From positions 43,388,501 through 43,452,500 of the forward strand of contig CM065387.1 of the NCBI GenBank assembly GCA_033060915.1: a stretch of DNA of 64,000 bases, in the 5' to 3' direction. The notes below the pieces were generated by a model. It saw only the letters and a program-made list of their open reading frames with translations, had not been told where the DNA came from and ran no database searches. This stretch comes from Euryodendron excelsum. Lineage: Eukaryota; Streptophyta; Magnoliopsida; Ericales; Pentaphylacaceae. Position numbers and translations under genes: made by a program. Positions 29,471-55,330 of this stretch are shown piece by piece (position 1 is the first letter of the stretch; every line of letters begins with the position of its first letter).

Positions 29471-29544
29471 CTGTTCAAATAGCAGAATGCCAAAGTCAAA
29501 AATCAATAAATAAAACAGCTATAGGTTTTTGGGCGCCGCCGGAC

Positions 29545-29545
<1 letters not shown>

Positions 29546-29576
<31 letters not shown>
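29546..29576 (+). repeat. Poly(C) tract 1, 31 nt
   Basis: An uninterrupted run of C preceded by GGGCGCCGCCGGACA and followed by AGCGCC. Confidence 0.95.
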
Positions 29577-30386
<810 letters not shown>

Positions 30387-31299
30387 TTGAGTTGATTAAT
30401 TAACTTAATTTATCCAACTATAAGATCAGGTCAATTATCTAGGCCGTTAATCCTATATGCAATTTAAAGCAATAAAGTAAAGAACAACGCACACAAGATT
30501 TTTGCTTGCAAACCGTAAATCAAAGAAAATATCACGGGGCTACACACAACCATTAAAGTACTCAACACTATAAATGTTGAACAGTCATAAGAATAAAATT
30601 ACAATCCAACCAGTTGATCCACAACTCCGTGTTGATCTATAACTATGGTAGAAGTTTCATAGTAGTTTTAGACTTGCTCGCTAAACACTCACGATTCACT
30701 GTTCTCTTGTGCTATCGATGTCAACTTTTAGAATTCACCAAAGACAATATGTGTGCAGTTTGGTTGTTAACCAGAAGAAACACTCCAATGTATGGAAAGC
30801 TCTCTGAAAAGCTATATGATCTCTCTAATTATGTGCATTTCAATTATGAAACCTTCAAAGCCTTTATATATAAGTTTGGAGTATTTGCAGAGCCTTGGAC
30901 GAAGTGTATGTCGAAATAGGAAAGAATTCCTAAGCTGACATGGAATAGAAGATTTATTTTTTTCCCAAAACTCTGTCGACCGTTCGAAATCTCTGGTTAG
31001 GGGTTCGAATGCTTGACTATTCTAACAATTTGGCACCCCATTCGAATGGCCGCCAGTAACAAGTGCATAGATTTCGAAAAGTTATATGAAATCAATATAT
31101 TATAGACCTCGATAGCACTTCTGGTTTAAAAGATATGACCTTTCAAAGTTTTAATTCTGTGTGTTTTAGCTGCTTCAACAGTTTATACTTTGACAACATC
31201 AATTTGAAACTTACTCTAAATTGGCCCATATACAAGTTAAAATACGATTACAATCAAAGCATTTTTGTCTAAGGAATATGCCAACACTACAAAACCTAA
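30387..31299. other. TE-like sequence, no gene seen
   Basis: Sequence of mixed composition with repeat-style content (for example CGACCGTTCGAAATC near 30979 and TTCGAATG motifs). The open frame at 30614-30919 has no recognisable domain. It may be LTR or other retroelement debris, but no ends were found. Confidence 0.35.
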
Positions 31300-33640
31300 C
31301 AAAAGGATCCTGTAGTGTACCTCAGCTTCTCCTTTTATCTATTTCGATTTTTTTCTTATCCCAGTAGTGTTCTTTTGTTTCCTCGGTTTGTTTTCATTTC
31401 TAATTTGCATGCAATAATTCATTTTTCAAATGAGACTGGGTCACTTGGTCAACCTCTAGAGAGTCGATTTGTAGAAAGTTGTTGAATTTTTTGTCCATCA
31501 GCAACTTGGTCAGATTGTGGAGGAAGCATGTAAGCGTTGTACCAACCAAACAGAGAGTGTTTCTTGTACATCCTAACACCTTTCAAGCCAATGGTTACTC
31601 TTAAGAGTTCAGTGGGGAAAATTTTGGGTCTCAGCTGCTGCTCCAGGAGGATGACTATTTCCATTTAAAATAAATTGCATATATTGGAACATTGTTTGAA
31701 GCTATTGTGATTTTAGAGGAAAGAATCCATTGGCAAAACTATGGTTGGAAAGATAGCATTATAATTTTTAATGTTAAGATAATGCATCAATTTGTATGTC
31801 AAAGATGAAAATGAAGTCTGCTTATTTACATACTGGCTTGTCCCTTGACGAGTTTCAACCATCTTTGTGCCTCCTCTTTTATTGTTTTCATGTGTGGAAC
31901 TTATAATGGCCTTCAAAACTTTCTAGGAGCTACTTTCATCCAATTCATACTTCTCAGAGTTTGTCTCAAGTGGGTTTTTTGGGATCTCAGTCCTTTGCTT
32001 TGTCTAATTTAGATCTATTGCATATGCTTTGGTCTTGATTGTTACAGGAACTAATAAACCCCTCGAAATGGTAGCTGGTAGCTGTTTAAAGTTGTGTTGG
32101 GTCAGAGAACCGAATCAGCCGTGCACATTACCCTTAAATCTGCGTGTCAAACATCTTTAGTTTGTTTCTCTCTCTCTCTCTGCAACTATACATCCTTCAC
32201 TAACATTATCCATTGTTTCAACAATGCTCAATTGGTTCTTGCAGAATCATATCTCGAAAATCTTGAAGTTGTTGACCATGCAAGTTAAAAAAAATTTATA
32301 AAAGAAATTTGTTATCTTAGTTGTGATGCTTATGGACTTGAAATTTTTTGTTCAATATTTTTTTCATCCGGTATTTTGTCAAATTTATTGTTTTGTTTCG
32401 TCTTATAAACTAAGATTTCCAACCATGTATGACACCCCTTGATGGAAGTTCCTCATTACAATCGGATTTGGCAGTGAAGTTTAGGCAAATTTCAATTCTA
32501 CATGGCTCCTAAACAGCTTGATACTACCAAATTGTCCATATATCACTTTCTATTCTGGCGAACTCCAAAGGGTGGAACCATTGCTTATGTTGAAATTTTT
32601 TATTAAATGCAGCATTATTGGTAGTAATATTATTTAGCACGCCAATATGAAGCACTCAGATGTTCAGTTTGGAGAGGAACAATTAGCTACATGAGGTTTA
32701 AGGCGTAGTAGAGGTTTAGGGTATCCATGGCAAGGCTATGAGCTCTCATGAGCAAAACAGTGTTGACCTTTTTTATGACTTTTCACCACACGAGTATTAT
32801 GATGGGATTTTTGTTTTTTTGTTTTTTAAAAAAATTTTCTGGTACATCAATAACATCAGTTATATATGGGAGACTAGGGTTCCAACCTCAGATATATGAC
32901 ATGAGCAAGACATAGACATTGAAGTCCCTAATCACGGGGGACAATCCATCTGTGTGTGATGGTATATTAAACAGCACTAGGAAGGCTTACTCTTCCTCTT
33001 GTGTGGATAATAAAGGAAGGGAAAAGGAAGCGAGGTAAAGGAGAAGAGTTGTAAGGGATAACCCAAGGTTGCCGGAGTTAGTTAAGTGGATTTACTTTTT
33101 ACTGGTCCAACGTAGGTTCAACCGTTGGGAGCAACTTCTTGAGCACTTGCATAGCTGGTTGGTAAGACGAGCTTCCACTATCTAGATGAATTGCATTCAG
33201 GTTTTGAGTGTGAGTTTGACTCTCTGTCACTCCGCAAGTCCAAGGCTTGCTGTTACATGTATTAAGAAACTGGTGTATGAGACATCAACCAAAGAAATTT
33301 CTCCCGAGATTGATCTTCAAGGGGAAATTCCTCCGATGATTAGTATTTTTTTAGGGTTATAGGGGATATTTTTTTCTACTTCGAGCATATGTGAGTACGA
33401 TTACTTTTTTATTGGAAACAGGGGCAAAATCAATGATCACCAACTCCCCCTTCACTCTCTATAGAACCTCCCAAAATTTCAAGTGAACAAAAACTCAGCT
33501 CAAAGGATTTGACCATCCCTTTTAATTCGTTTCCTTCCTACTTTAAACACAGTCATGCACTTACGCGTCAATCCAAACAAAATTTTAGGACTGCACTAAA
33601 TCATCAAGGTTTTTTTAGTTTGGAAGTCTGATCCTTTTGC
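31300..33640 (+). pseudogene. Decayed copy of the GPI8 3' region, coding exons lost
   Basis: Collinear, direct-orientation similarity to the intact gene: 31300-31705 matches intron 7 (48392-48805), 31705-31775 matches part of intron 8 (about 49144-49190), and 31785-32880 matches the stretch from before the last exon into the 3' flank (52556-54640). 33460-33640 matches 54662-54705 joined to 56455-56560. Anchors include CATGCAATAATTCATTTTT, GTCCATCAGCAACT and ACCATGTATGACACCCC. The segments holding exons 8, 9 and 10 are missing, so nothing is encoded. The acceptor-like TTACAG with GAACTAATAAA of the last exon is retained near 32050. Confidence 0.85.
32895..33450 (+). mobile_element. Extra segment in the GPI8 relic, possibly SINE-like
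   Basis: About 550 bp present here but absent at the matching place in the intact locus (near 54640-54660). Around 33150 it reads CATAGCTGGTTGGTAAGAC, reminiscent of a tRNA-type A box. About 60 bp later comes GTGAGTTTGACTC, reminiscent of a B box. The spacing suits a tRNA-derived SINE, but the boxes are weak and no A-rich tail is obvious. Confidence 0.3.
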
Positions 33641-34928
33641 ATCAAATTTTTTAATTTATAAAATTTAAAATAGAAATCATATCAAATATAAATTATTAAT
33701 ATGGTTTATTAACTTTAAACATTTCGGGATAGAGATCAGGTACAAATGTAATTTCCTACCGCTAAGAAGGTTGCGCATTTTATGCTCCAAGTTAAGCTAA
33801 GTATATAAGAACATGAATATATAATAGTGGCTCAACTAGAACCCATTTTTTTTCCTTTTCTAAGCCCCGAACCTAATGTTTTTCAGTACAATGTATATAA
33901 ATAAATTAGAACTTCAAAATTTTTTTAACATATTTAATTTGATGAAGTATGCTAGCTTATACATAAACGATCTTGTAAACTATTTTTATCAAAATTTTTA
34001 TTGGAAAATGTCTTTTATATTTCATATATTCTTTTATCGTTTACTGCTGGTAGGATGTTTATAGTGAAACAAATCTCAACCAAAGTCCTTTTAATAGTAA
34101 CCAAGAGTTTAATTACAAAGATTAGTGGCCTTAGTGAAATAATTTAGAGTTGTCACAAAGCAATTGAGTTACAACACCCGGAGAAATAAGTAGAAAAACA
34201 TTACAAAACATATTTTTTATTTTGAAAAGAGTATTGGCAAAGGTCCTTTTTGATTGATGAGTCTATATTAGTTCATATATTTCAAATATTTGAGTTCAAA
34301 GATTCAGTTACATGTAGCAAAAGTGTTGGGCATTTTATGGAACCTAGAAGTTCAGCTGATATGTACTAATGATTATGATACAAATTTGATCTGTTGGCAT
34401 CACCAAAAATGGCATCTTTTTTTATACTGACATTAATCATGTTTATATCTTTTCTCCAAAAATAAATTTAGGAATAATTTACCAAATGAAATTGACGAAA
34501 ACCATGAAAAGTACTCTATATTTGTGATTGTAACATTAACTACATTGATGTAAGCATTGTGGTTACGACTCAATCTACGTGTGAGGATTAAATCATTAAA
34601 TTTTAAAAATAATAATAGGACGAGCATTTTTTAAAATTGTAGCCTGTAAAATACTTATAGAAAACACTTGTCGTATTAGTAAATGATACCGTGAATTTAT
34701 ATTTGTTCAAAAGATACCATGGTACGTAAAGATCTTTAATGATATGTTTGAAACTTTGATTTATCAAAAAAAATAAAAACAGAAGAACAAAATCATTGAT
34801 CCACAAGTATACTAATGATATCAATTTTAGAAACCACCTTGAAAAGATGAAAGAGAAAATGCTAGAGTAAACACCTTGTGAGAGTTTGGTCAAAAAGAGA
34901 CGACGTTAGAGTATTAGGTTGATAATTT
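33641..34928. other. Intergenic, no gene seen
   Basis: AT-rich sequence. Open frames at 33876-34064, 34433-34627 and 34603-34893 are rich in Phe, Leu, Lys and Asn, as expected of random AT-rich DNA, and have no domains. Confidence 0.5.
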
Positions 34929-35240
34929 AGAGTTGTAAAGTGAACTAAGTTGTTCGAGCTTAACTTTTGTTTAGTTTATTAAAATCTTATTTGCAATTGG
35001 ATCGTTATATAAATAAACTAAGCTTGAATACATTTTAAAAGAGCTCGGCTCGATAAGTTTATATACACTTAAAAATTCGAGTTACCCGGCTCGAGTTGTG
35101 ATTAGCTCAATTAAAACTCATTTGAAATTGGCTCGAAAGTTAAATAAACTAAACTTGAAAATATTTTCATACTCGTTAAGTTTATTAGGCCAACCTTGAA
35201 TAACTCTTTGTTCAGATCGGATTGGCTCGTTTACAGCCCT
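34929..35240. mobile_element. hAT-like non-autonomous element relic
   Basis: The left end reads AGAGTTGTAAAGTGAACTAAG. The reverse complement of the right end is AGGGCTGTAAACGAGCCAAT, an imperfect terminal repeat. The interior carries repeated GGCTCG, GAGCTCGG and GCTCGAG motifs typical of a widespread plant repeat class with GGGCTGTAAACGAGCC ends. No transposase and no clear target duplication are present. Confidence 0.4.
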
Positions 35241-37329
35241 ATATATATAGATAAAAGATTTGGTGATAGAAAAAAACAGAAAAAAAAAGATAAGGAAAAA
35301 GAGATCAAATTACTATTCTCTTGATAAATTCGAGTTTCAAGTACAACATTAAATAACTTAAATTTATAATTAATTTGACAAAAGGGGAGAGAAAATGATA
35401 GAGAAAACATTTTATGAGGATTTCAACCAAAACTCAATCTTAAAGGCAGGAACGGAAGATATGAGTGGGAATTTCGTTGTTAGAAACTTAGAAATACATT
35501 AATTGGTAAAAGGGTATGTTATTCATGTGTTTAGAGTACTCATGAATCATAGTTGGAAAAATAAAAGACATAAAATATTGTGGTAATCTTAGTTCATTTT
35601 GAATGGTTAATCTAAAATAAATTTCCATATCTTGATGCATCGAAAAACCGAAATGAAGGGAACTAGAAATAAGGTATATGATTCCTATATATTCTTTCCC
35701 TTCATCTGAATAATCTTGGTACTAATCCATAACTATCAAAGTCGTAAGAAAATCAATTTTAGATATCAACATGACATATAAGATGGAAGAGAAAAGATGT
35801 TGGAGAAAGCATTTTATAAAAACTTGACCACAAGACACCATTATACGAAAATAATTTTAAGGAACTTTATTTTGAAAATCAATTTGATAAAAGAAGAGAC
35901 AAAAAGAGAAAGATAGATAAAAAAAAAACATTTAATAACTATTGCATATTTAGTATGAATACCAATTTTCTGTTATTTAAAGGAAAAAATTATTTCCTAC
36001 AATTTGATTGAAGTGATTGCAACAATTGGCTCTGGCTAATTTTGAATGAGTCTCAAGTTTAAAAAACTACCTTTTCTTTTAAAATAAAAACTAATTATTT
36101 GAGTTCTTTTTTAGTTCACTGTATTTATTTTTTTGAACTACGATCCATTATATGTATTTATATCATATATTTTATGATGTTTAGGTAGATGAACAAGTAG
36201 GTGATGATGGGATACTTCGATTTTCAGGAGTATATATTGTTACGGTGAAATGCATGTCCGTACATACTTTATTTATTAAATTCAAATGAAAAAACTTTAT
36301 TATCTCTCAAACTATTTCAGTTATTAATTCTCTTGTTATGCTAACAATTTATCTTTATTTTTATATAAATGATTATATAAAAATGCAAAAACAAATAAGT
36401 ATATTAACATCAATTTAAATAAGGCATAAATAAAAAAAATTCCACTGGTGTAAAACTAAGTATAATATGAGTTATGCACTGTATGTATACTTTTTTCTTT
36501 CAATTATTATTAGGGTTACCTATTAACTTGTCCCACTAACTTTGTATTAAATTTTAATGTCATCTCTCAACTTTATTTCTTCTACTTATACTCTAAAACT
36601 TCTAAAAGTAAGTAATTGTTATCTAATATATCAAAATAGCTAAGAAAATTAAAGTTTTATTACAGTGACTGTGATTTAATATAACTTTACTCCATTAAAC
36701 TAAAAATTGTTACATTTTCAACTTCATAAATTTCATAATTAGATATTTGTTTGGTCAAAATTCAATATTAATCTTTAAAGCAAAGAGGGGGACAAAAATG
36801 ATTTTATGGCTATGAAATGTTATTAAACCCTCTTAAAATATCAAAGAAAATGGTCAAAATCATCCATAAAATTTTATCTTTATTGATTATTAATTATTAA
36901 CCTGGCCAATATCAAGAATATTTTTAAAAATTACAAATTTTTTTACTAGAGCTAAAAAAAATCTTATATTATATCATATTAATCTGTTATTTTGATCACA
37001 GTGTCAATATGGACTAAAATACAAAAATGTAAAGGGTAAAACTATAACCATTTTTTGTTTAACTGGTAAAATAAAACTGAATTATAATTGAGAGGGTTGA
37101 AGTATGATTAATTATTCGTTTATTTTAAAATATTAGACTATATTGATTTACTTTTAAAAATTAAAGGATTTAAATAAAAGAAATAAAAATTAAGAGATAA
37201 AATTAAAATCTAATTCAAAGTAGGAGGACAAAATAATTATTTATCCTTATTCTTATTATTATAGTTCTTAATTTCCATTTTTCAATATTTTATTTTATTT
37301 TGATTTTTAATTTTATTTTATGTTTCATA
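35241..37329. other. Intergenic, no gene seen
   Basis: Very AT-rich, with no supported gene and no defined repeat ends. Confidence 0.5.
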
Positions 37330-37667
37330 TTATCCATCGCTCTGCTCTGGTGCTCGCTACTTCAGCTTTCCCCCTTGCCCGTCATTACTTCAAATTTCAA
37401 CTTCAACCTCCAGGCCCCTCTCTTTCACTGTGAAATTTGTTGGGTGCCCTAAATTGGATCTGGTTACAGGTTCAGATCTCTCCGCAATTCACCTTCTACA
37501 CTCTTTCGATCCACCTTTTTCTTTTCTTTTCTTTGTTCCTACTTCCTACAACTCTGCAGCCTGTAGGGTATTCTATGTGAGATGAAACTGTTTTACAACT
37601 TCAAAGGCAAAAACCTAACAATTTCATTCTAAGTCTTTCTTTCTTTCTTTTTTGTATTGTAGATAAA

Positions 37668-37727
37668 ATGGCGGCTATCGCAGTTCATCAGTTCGCTCAG
37701 TGCATTACTTGCCATGCTTGGAGTCCC
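37668..37727 (+). pseudogene. ARPC1-like fragment: Orphan first coding exon of ARPC1 (Arp2/3 complex subunit 1)
   Basis: From the ATG the sequence encodes MAAIAVHQFAQCITCHAWSP, which matches the N-terminus of plant ARPC1, the WD-repeat subunit of the actin-nucleating Arp2/3 complex. After Pro20 the similarity stops and the frame runs to a TAA after 48 codons. None of the WD-repeat exons is found in the 1.9 kb before GPI8, or elsewhere in the window. Upstream, 37330-37667 looks like a genuine plant 5' UTR: GC-richer and pyrimidine-rich, with a possible leader intron whose acceptor is TATTGTAG just before ATAAAATGG. It is therefore a 5' gene fragment, either a duplicated piece or the stub of a lost gene. 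The family match is from memory and rests on 20 residues. Confidence 0.6.
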
Positions 37728-39050
37728 GTCTACTCCAGTACTTTCTTCTCGTCTAATCTCTATTTTATTGTATATTTTTATCGTCAACCCACTGAACCTG
37801 GATCAAAAAGATAATTAGTTCATTCTGTCACTAAAAATTAGGTTAATTCCTCCTAGAAAATCGATGATATGTTAGCTAAGGACTCTGCAAATTATTTCCC
37901 AAATTTTAACGAATTATAATTGTTATTATTTATTTTTTTTGGGTCGAACTTATTCATGCTTAAAATTTTTTGGCTGTGTCATTGACTTGGGTTATGGGGG
38001 CAATTAATACAACCTCAAGTGCAGGATTGAAAATCATGTTGTATTGATTTATGTCAATTTCAGTCTGATTAGAATTTGCTGTCAAGCGTTAAAAGCCTTT
38101 GGTGCATGCATGTTATTTGTCTGGGGTTACTTGTCTGTAGATACTCGTTTTAAGAATTCGTGTGTTCATATATTTCGGAGTTCTAAATTCTGATCATGTG
38201 ATTAGTTTGTATTAGTTTTTTACTTATGGGAATGATAGGGAAAGATTACTATGTTAATTAAAAATAACGTAGGTAAATTATAGGAACACCAAGCGTTAAG
38301 CTTCCATCTCTATGCTTCCATCTCTATGCATCCTTTATTTTTATTTTTAACTTTTATGTTATCTTCTCTCAAATAGATCCTCCCTAAGCTTCAAATGGCA
38401 ATCAAGATATGGTTGTACAAGTATTAACTTGCATACTTGGATTGGTTTTGCTTGGTTTCATTTACATTTTGAAGATTTCTTATGTTCTACTTAATGACCC
38501 TTGATGAATCCAAACCGTCATGAATTGTGAAGCTTCGTTAATGTAGGAAACTATGTGGTGGTCTTGCATTAGGTTGTCTCTTTGGAAGGGTATCAGCTCT
38601 TTTTATCTCTGTCTTTCCATTTTCTAATTGGGCTCCATAACTAAACCTTAGACGATCTCCAGTTGACATGTTCACCCTCTCTCCCGCACATTGTATGTAT
38701 CTTTTGGCAAAACCACTTGCTCACCTTTCATTTCCTATTTTCAGCAAAGTACAACCACCACATATCACTTAAACATTTGGAAAATGCAAACATGCTTATT
38801 CAGTTCATCACATACTAATATATTCTTAGAATAGGTGAGGGATTCAAGGCGTAATGATATTCGTAGTAGCCATTTGTACAGCCTCCACAACATAAAGTTT
38901 GTACGGGGCAAATTGTCTTTTTTAATATTCTCTTTTAAGTTTTAGCAAATCCTTTCGTTTACCATCTCACAATGCCATTCCAGATTTGCATCAGTCTCCT
39001 AAGATTTTCTTTAATCTGATACCCTAAGAGACTTATGGTAATAAAATTAT
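37728..39050. other. Region between ARPC1 stub and GPI8
   Basis: No exon was found. A short duplication, CTTCCATCTCTATGC twice near 38302-38331, is present. This DNA could be ARPC1 intron remnant and part of the GPI8 promoter. Confidence 0.4.
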
Positions 39051-39232
39051 GGATAATGCTATATAAACAGAAAATTCATACAAAATTTTCATATAGAATA
39101 CCGTGTCTTAATGATAACCTTTCCCTTCAAAATAAAATACCTATCACAATGACATTTAATTACAAAACTAACACTGCCACTTCCTTCTGGTCGTTATTTC
39201 TATATGAATTTTATGTAAGAATAGCATTTTCC
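39051..39232. mobile_element. MULE-type MITE with exact 9-bp target duplication
   Basis: A 182-bp element with ends GGATAATGCTATAT and ATAGCATTTTCC and subterminal ATTCATACAAAA against TATGAATTTTATG. It is bounded by TAAAATTAT at 39042-39050 and the identical TAAAATTAT at 39233-39241. It sits about 400 bp upstream of the GPI8 start codon. The open frame at 39035-39235 is just this element read through. Confidence 0.82.
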
Positions 39233-39626
39233 TAAAATTATAGGAAGAAAGGGAATAAGTTGACTCATTGAGTCGCATGGTAATTCAAAAATTTATTTAA
39301 GTAAATATTTTTCTAACGAAAAGATCAGTAAATTTAGTTCTTCAGTTATTACTATCGTTCGAAAGATAATTGTAAGAGTTGTTAGTGTAATTTCTTGAAA
39401 TTATAAAAATGAAATGTCAAGGGAGCTCACTGTAATTATCTAATATAGAACCATCTATTCTGTTTATGCTCATACGTTGTTTTGTATTAACTCATTGAGA
39501 ATCCACATATTTTGAATTAGCTAATTCTAAATAGAGCAATGTAATTCGTGCAACCAAACGGGGCCCTGGAGAAGCAACTTGCTACTACAACGTATAAACA
39601 AATACCAGAACAGAAAGAAATTGAAG

Positions 39627-52394
<12,768 letters not shown>

Positions 52395-52844
52395 AGGTGA
52401 GAAACTACTTCCTTTTTGTTTGGTTTTTCTCTTATGCAGAAATATTTTCGTGTTTGCGCATAATAATAAATAAGCAATCAATATATTTGCCATATTTAGT
52501 CCAGATGCTTTTACATAGCCTAATTGGATCTTTCTTCTCCTTGATGTTCTTGGTTTTCATCAATTTGTATGTCAAAGATGAAAATTAAGTCTGCTTATTT
52601 TCTTTCTTGCTTAACATCCTGGCTTGTGCCTTGATGAGTTCCAAACATCTTTGTGCACCTTCTTTTGTTTTTAATGTGTGGGACCTTGTATGGCCTTCAA
52701 AACTTTCTAGGTGCACAATTGGGAAATACTTTCATCTAATTCAGACTTCCCAGAGTTGGTCTCAAGTGGGGTTTTTTAGGATATCAGTCATCTGCTTTGT
52801 CTAATTTTGATCTATTGCATATGCTTCGGTCTTAATTGTTGCAG

Positions 52845-53100
52845 GAACTAAACAAGATCGAAATAGCATGGGATTCGAGCAAATTTATTTAATCAGAGAA
52901 GCATCAATCAATGAGCACAGATCAGCATGGTAGCTGTTTAAAGTCCTGTTGGGTCAGAGAACTGAATCAGCCATGCACATTCCCCTTAATCTATGCTTGC
53001 CAAACGTTTCGCGAAATAGCTGAGATCCAACGAGGTTACTTTTTTGGCATGTTTTCCACCGAGATACTTGAAAGGTTAATGTTAAGTCATTAATGCCTTC
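52845..53100 (+). other. Likely terminal exon / 3' UTR of GPI8
   Basis: TTAATTGTTGCAG at 52832-52844 is a good acceptor. If it is joined to the donor at 52391, the last exon begins GAACTAA and gives Arg-Asn-stop. The downstream DNA is conserved in the decayed copy at 32050-32290 (GGTAGCTGTTTAAAG, GAATCAGCC.TGCACATT), as expected for a transcribed 3' UTR inherited from one ancestor. Poly(A) site not located. Confidence 0.5.
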
Positions 53101-53145
53101 TTTTTTTTCCATCCTTTTCACGACAATTAGAACTTCAGTTTTTCA

Positions 53146-53192
53146 TTTCTTCTTCTTCTTCTTCTTCTTCTTCTTCTTCTTCTTCTTCTTCT

Positions 53193-53243
<51 letters not shown>
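53146..53243 (+). repeat. Compound (TTC)n-(CT)n microsatellite in the GPI8 3' flank
   Basis: About 17 TTC units followed by about 23 CT units. The matching place in the decayed copy (32166-32182) has only about eight CT units and no TTC tract. Confidence 0.95.
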
Positions 53244-53245
<2 letters not shown>

Positions 53246-54108
53246 GCTAAGCTGACGGAGACTGGACATCCTTCACTATCAGTATCCGTTGTTTCAACAG
53301 TTCAATTGGTTCTTGCAGATATATCTCAAAATTTAAGATTGGATGCTACATTTGGTGGTTGACAATGCAAAAAAAAAAAAGCTGTTATCGTAGTTGTTGT
53401 GATGCTTATGAATTGAAATTTTTTGAACATTTTTTTTTATTCTGAATATTGTCAAATTCATTGTTTTGTTTGATTATATAAACTAAGATTTCCAACCATG
53501 TATGACACCCCTTGAAGGAAGTTCGTCATTGCAGTCAGATTTGGCCGTGAAGTTTACCCAAATTTCAATTCCACATGGTTCCTAAACCGTTTGACACTAC
53601 CTAATTATCCATAGATCACTTTCTGCTCTGCTGTACTCAATATGGTGAACCATTGTTTAGGTTGAAATTTTCAATTAAATGCAGCATTATTGGTACTCTG
53701 CACTAATAATGCAGTCATGCATTTAGGACGCGCCCACATTTTGAAGAAACTCCGGAAAAATAAATTATGAGGGGTTTTTATTTTTTCTGGGAAAGAAATT
53801 GTAAGTGATTTTGTTTTTGTTTTTTTCCTTTCTCATTGGCTGTGTTGGAAAACCATGGAGAAAATTAAAAAATGAAGAAACAAAGAAAAGGAATATCATT
53901 ATAACGTTGAAACAACCCAGTTTTCCTTTTATCTTTCTTTTTTCTATTTCCTTTGCCTTTCTTCTTATTTTCTTGTTCTTTTCCACATTGTTTTTAAGAA
54001 CCAAACAAAGTTAATCTTTCACTAGAAAACCTTATAGACCTAGATTAACACGAGATAACTAGAAGTGTCAGAACTCTGTTCCCAGTAGGCAAATAGTGTT
54101 AGGATTAG

Positions 54109-54211
54109 GGATCGGATCCTCTCCAGTATGATTCTCTCCAGTTTAGTTTATCCCTCTCTACACATGAGTAGAGAGAGATAGAGAGAATCACACTAGAGAG
54201 GATCCGGATCC
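54109..54211. mobile_element. Palindromic MITE with GGATC ends
   Basis: A 103-bp near-perfect hairpin. The left end reads GGATCGGATCCTCTCCAGTA. The reverse complement of the right end reads GGATCCGGATCCTCTCTAGT, and both continue GATTCTCTC. The loop is around CACATGAGT. The ends match the element in formin intron 2 (26297-26509). No gene. Confidence 0.65.
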
Positions 54212-54274
54212 TTGGTGTTAAGTGCCCTCAAATCCCCAAACAAAGTATTCTCAGTTATTCTAATGCCTCCTACG

Positions 54275-54375
54275 GCACATAAACACACACACATATACAC
54301 ATATATATACTTATCAGTATATAGTTCAACTCTATAGCGATAAGAGAACTTCGGAAAAAAAAAAAAAAAAAAAAA
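54275..54375. repeat. CA/TA and poly(A) microsatellites
   Basis: An (AC)n/(TA)n stretch at about 54282-54310 and a poly(A) run of about 22 nt at about 54354-54375. Confidence 0.9.
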
Positions 54376-55330
54376 GTAGCACATTTTCAACCTTCTCTCG
54401 TTCCAGAGGCCAGCATTCTATTTAAGCTACACGAGGTTTCAGGTGTAGTAGAGGCTTGGGGTATCCATGCAAGGCTGTGGGTTTTCATGAGCAAAGCAGC
54501 AGTGTTGACCTTTTTTAAGGAACTTTCCACCACAGAAGTATTAAGATGGGATTTTTTTTTGTTTTTAAAATTTTTTCTGGTACATCAATAACGTTAGTTA
54601 TATATTGGGGATTAGGTTTTGAACCTCAGATACATGTGCAGGGCATTGTTATTCAAGTGCCCAACCTCCCAAAATTTCAGGTCAGCTCAAAAAGGGTTTG
54701 ACCATATTATTCTCTTCATTCTATTTGTTGGAGAGTTGACACCCCATTAATGAGAGAATGATTAATTACATTTTGCACTTTATTTCAAATTTTACTTTAG
54801 GATCTTTATTTTTAATTGTAACAATTATGTCTTTACACTTTTAATTTGTTGCAATGTCAATATTTTAATAACTTTCACTTGAGAAATGGGTAAAAAATTC
54901 AGACATGGCCAAAATCAAGATGCAAAAATGTAAAATCTAACACCTTCCCCTAATAGTGTACCACAAATTCCTCCAAAATACTCTAAAATTATTAGTGTCA
55001 TCAGCTTTATGATATATATAATGCAATTATGCTTCATGTAAAAATCCCTAATTTGATTCACATTCGATATACATAAATTTTTAGATTGGAAAATGCTAAA
55101 TTTCACATTTTGCTCTTTAAAATAGGCCGTGTGCTTGTCATATGAGAATTTTTCTTCCATTTTTCAAATAAAAGTTATTAGAAGGTTGACATTGCAACAA
55201 ATTAAAAATGTAAATATTTAATTGTTAAATTAAAAATGAATATCCCAAAGTGGAATTTGGTGTAAAGCACAAGGGTACAAAATGTAATTAACCCATGACA
55301 AAATGAATGTAATCATAGTATAGAAAGAAG

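Noticed and set aside
37668..37814. A complete 48-aa small protein gene starting at the ARPC1 ATG
   Set aside because: Only the first 20 residues are protein-like and match ARPC1. The rest is AT-rich read-through.
53093..53362. 89-aa Phe/Ser/Leu frame
   Set aside because: Caused by the TTC/CT microsatellite in the GPI8 3' flank.
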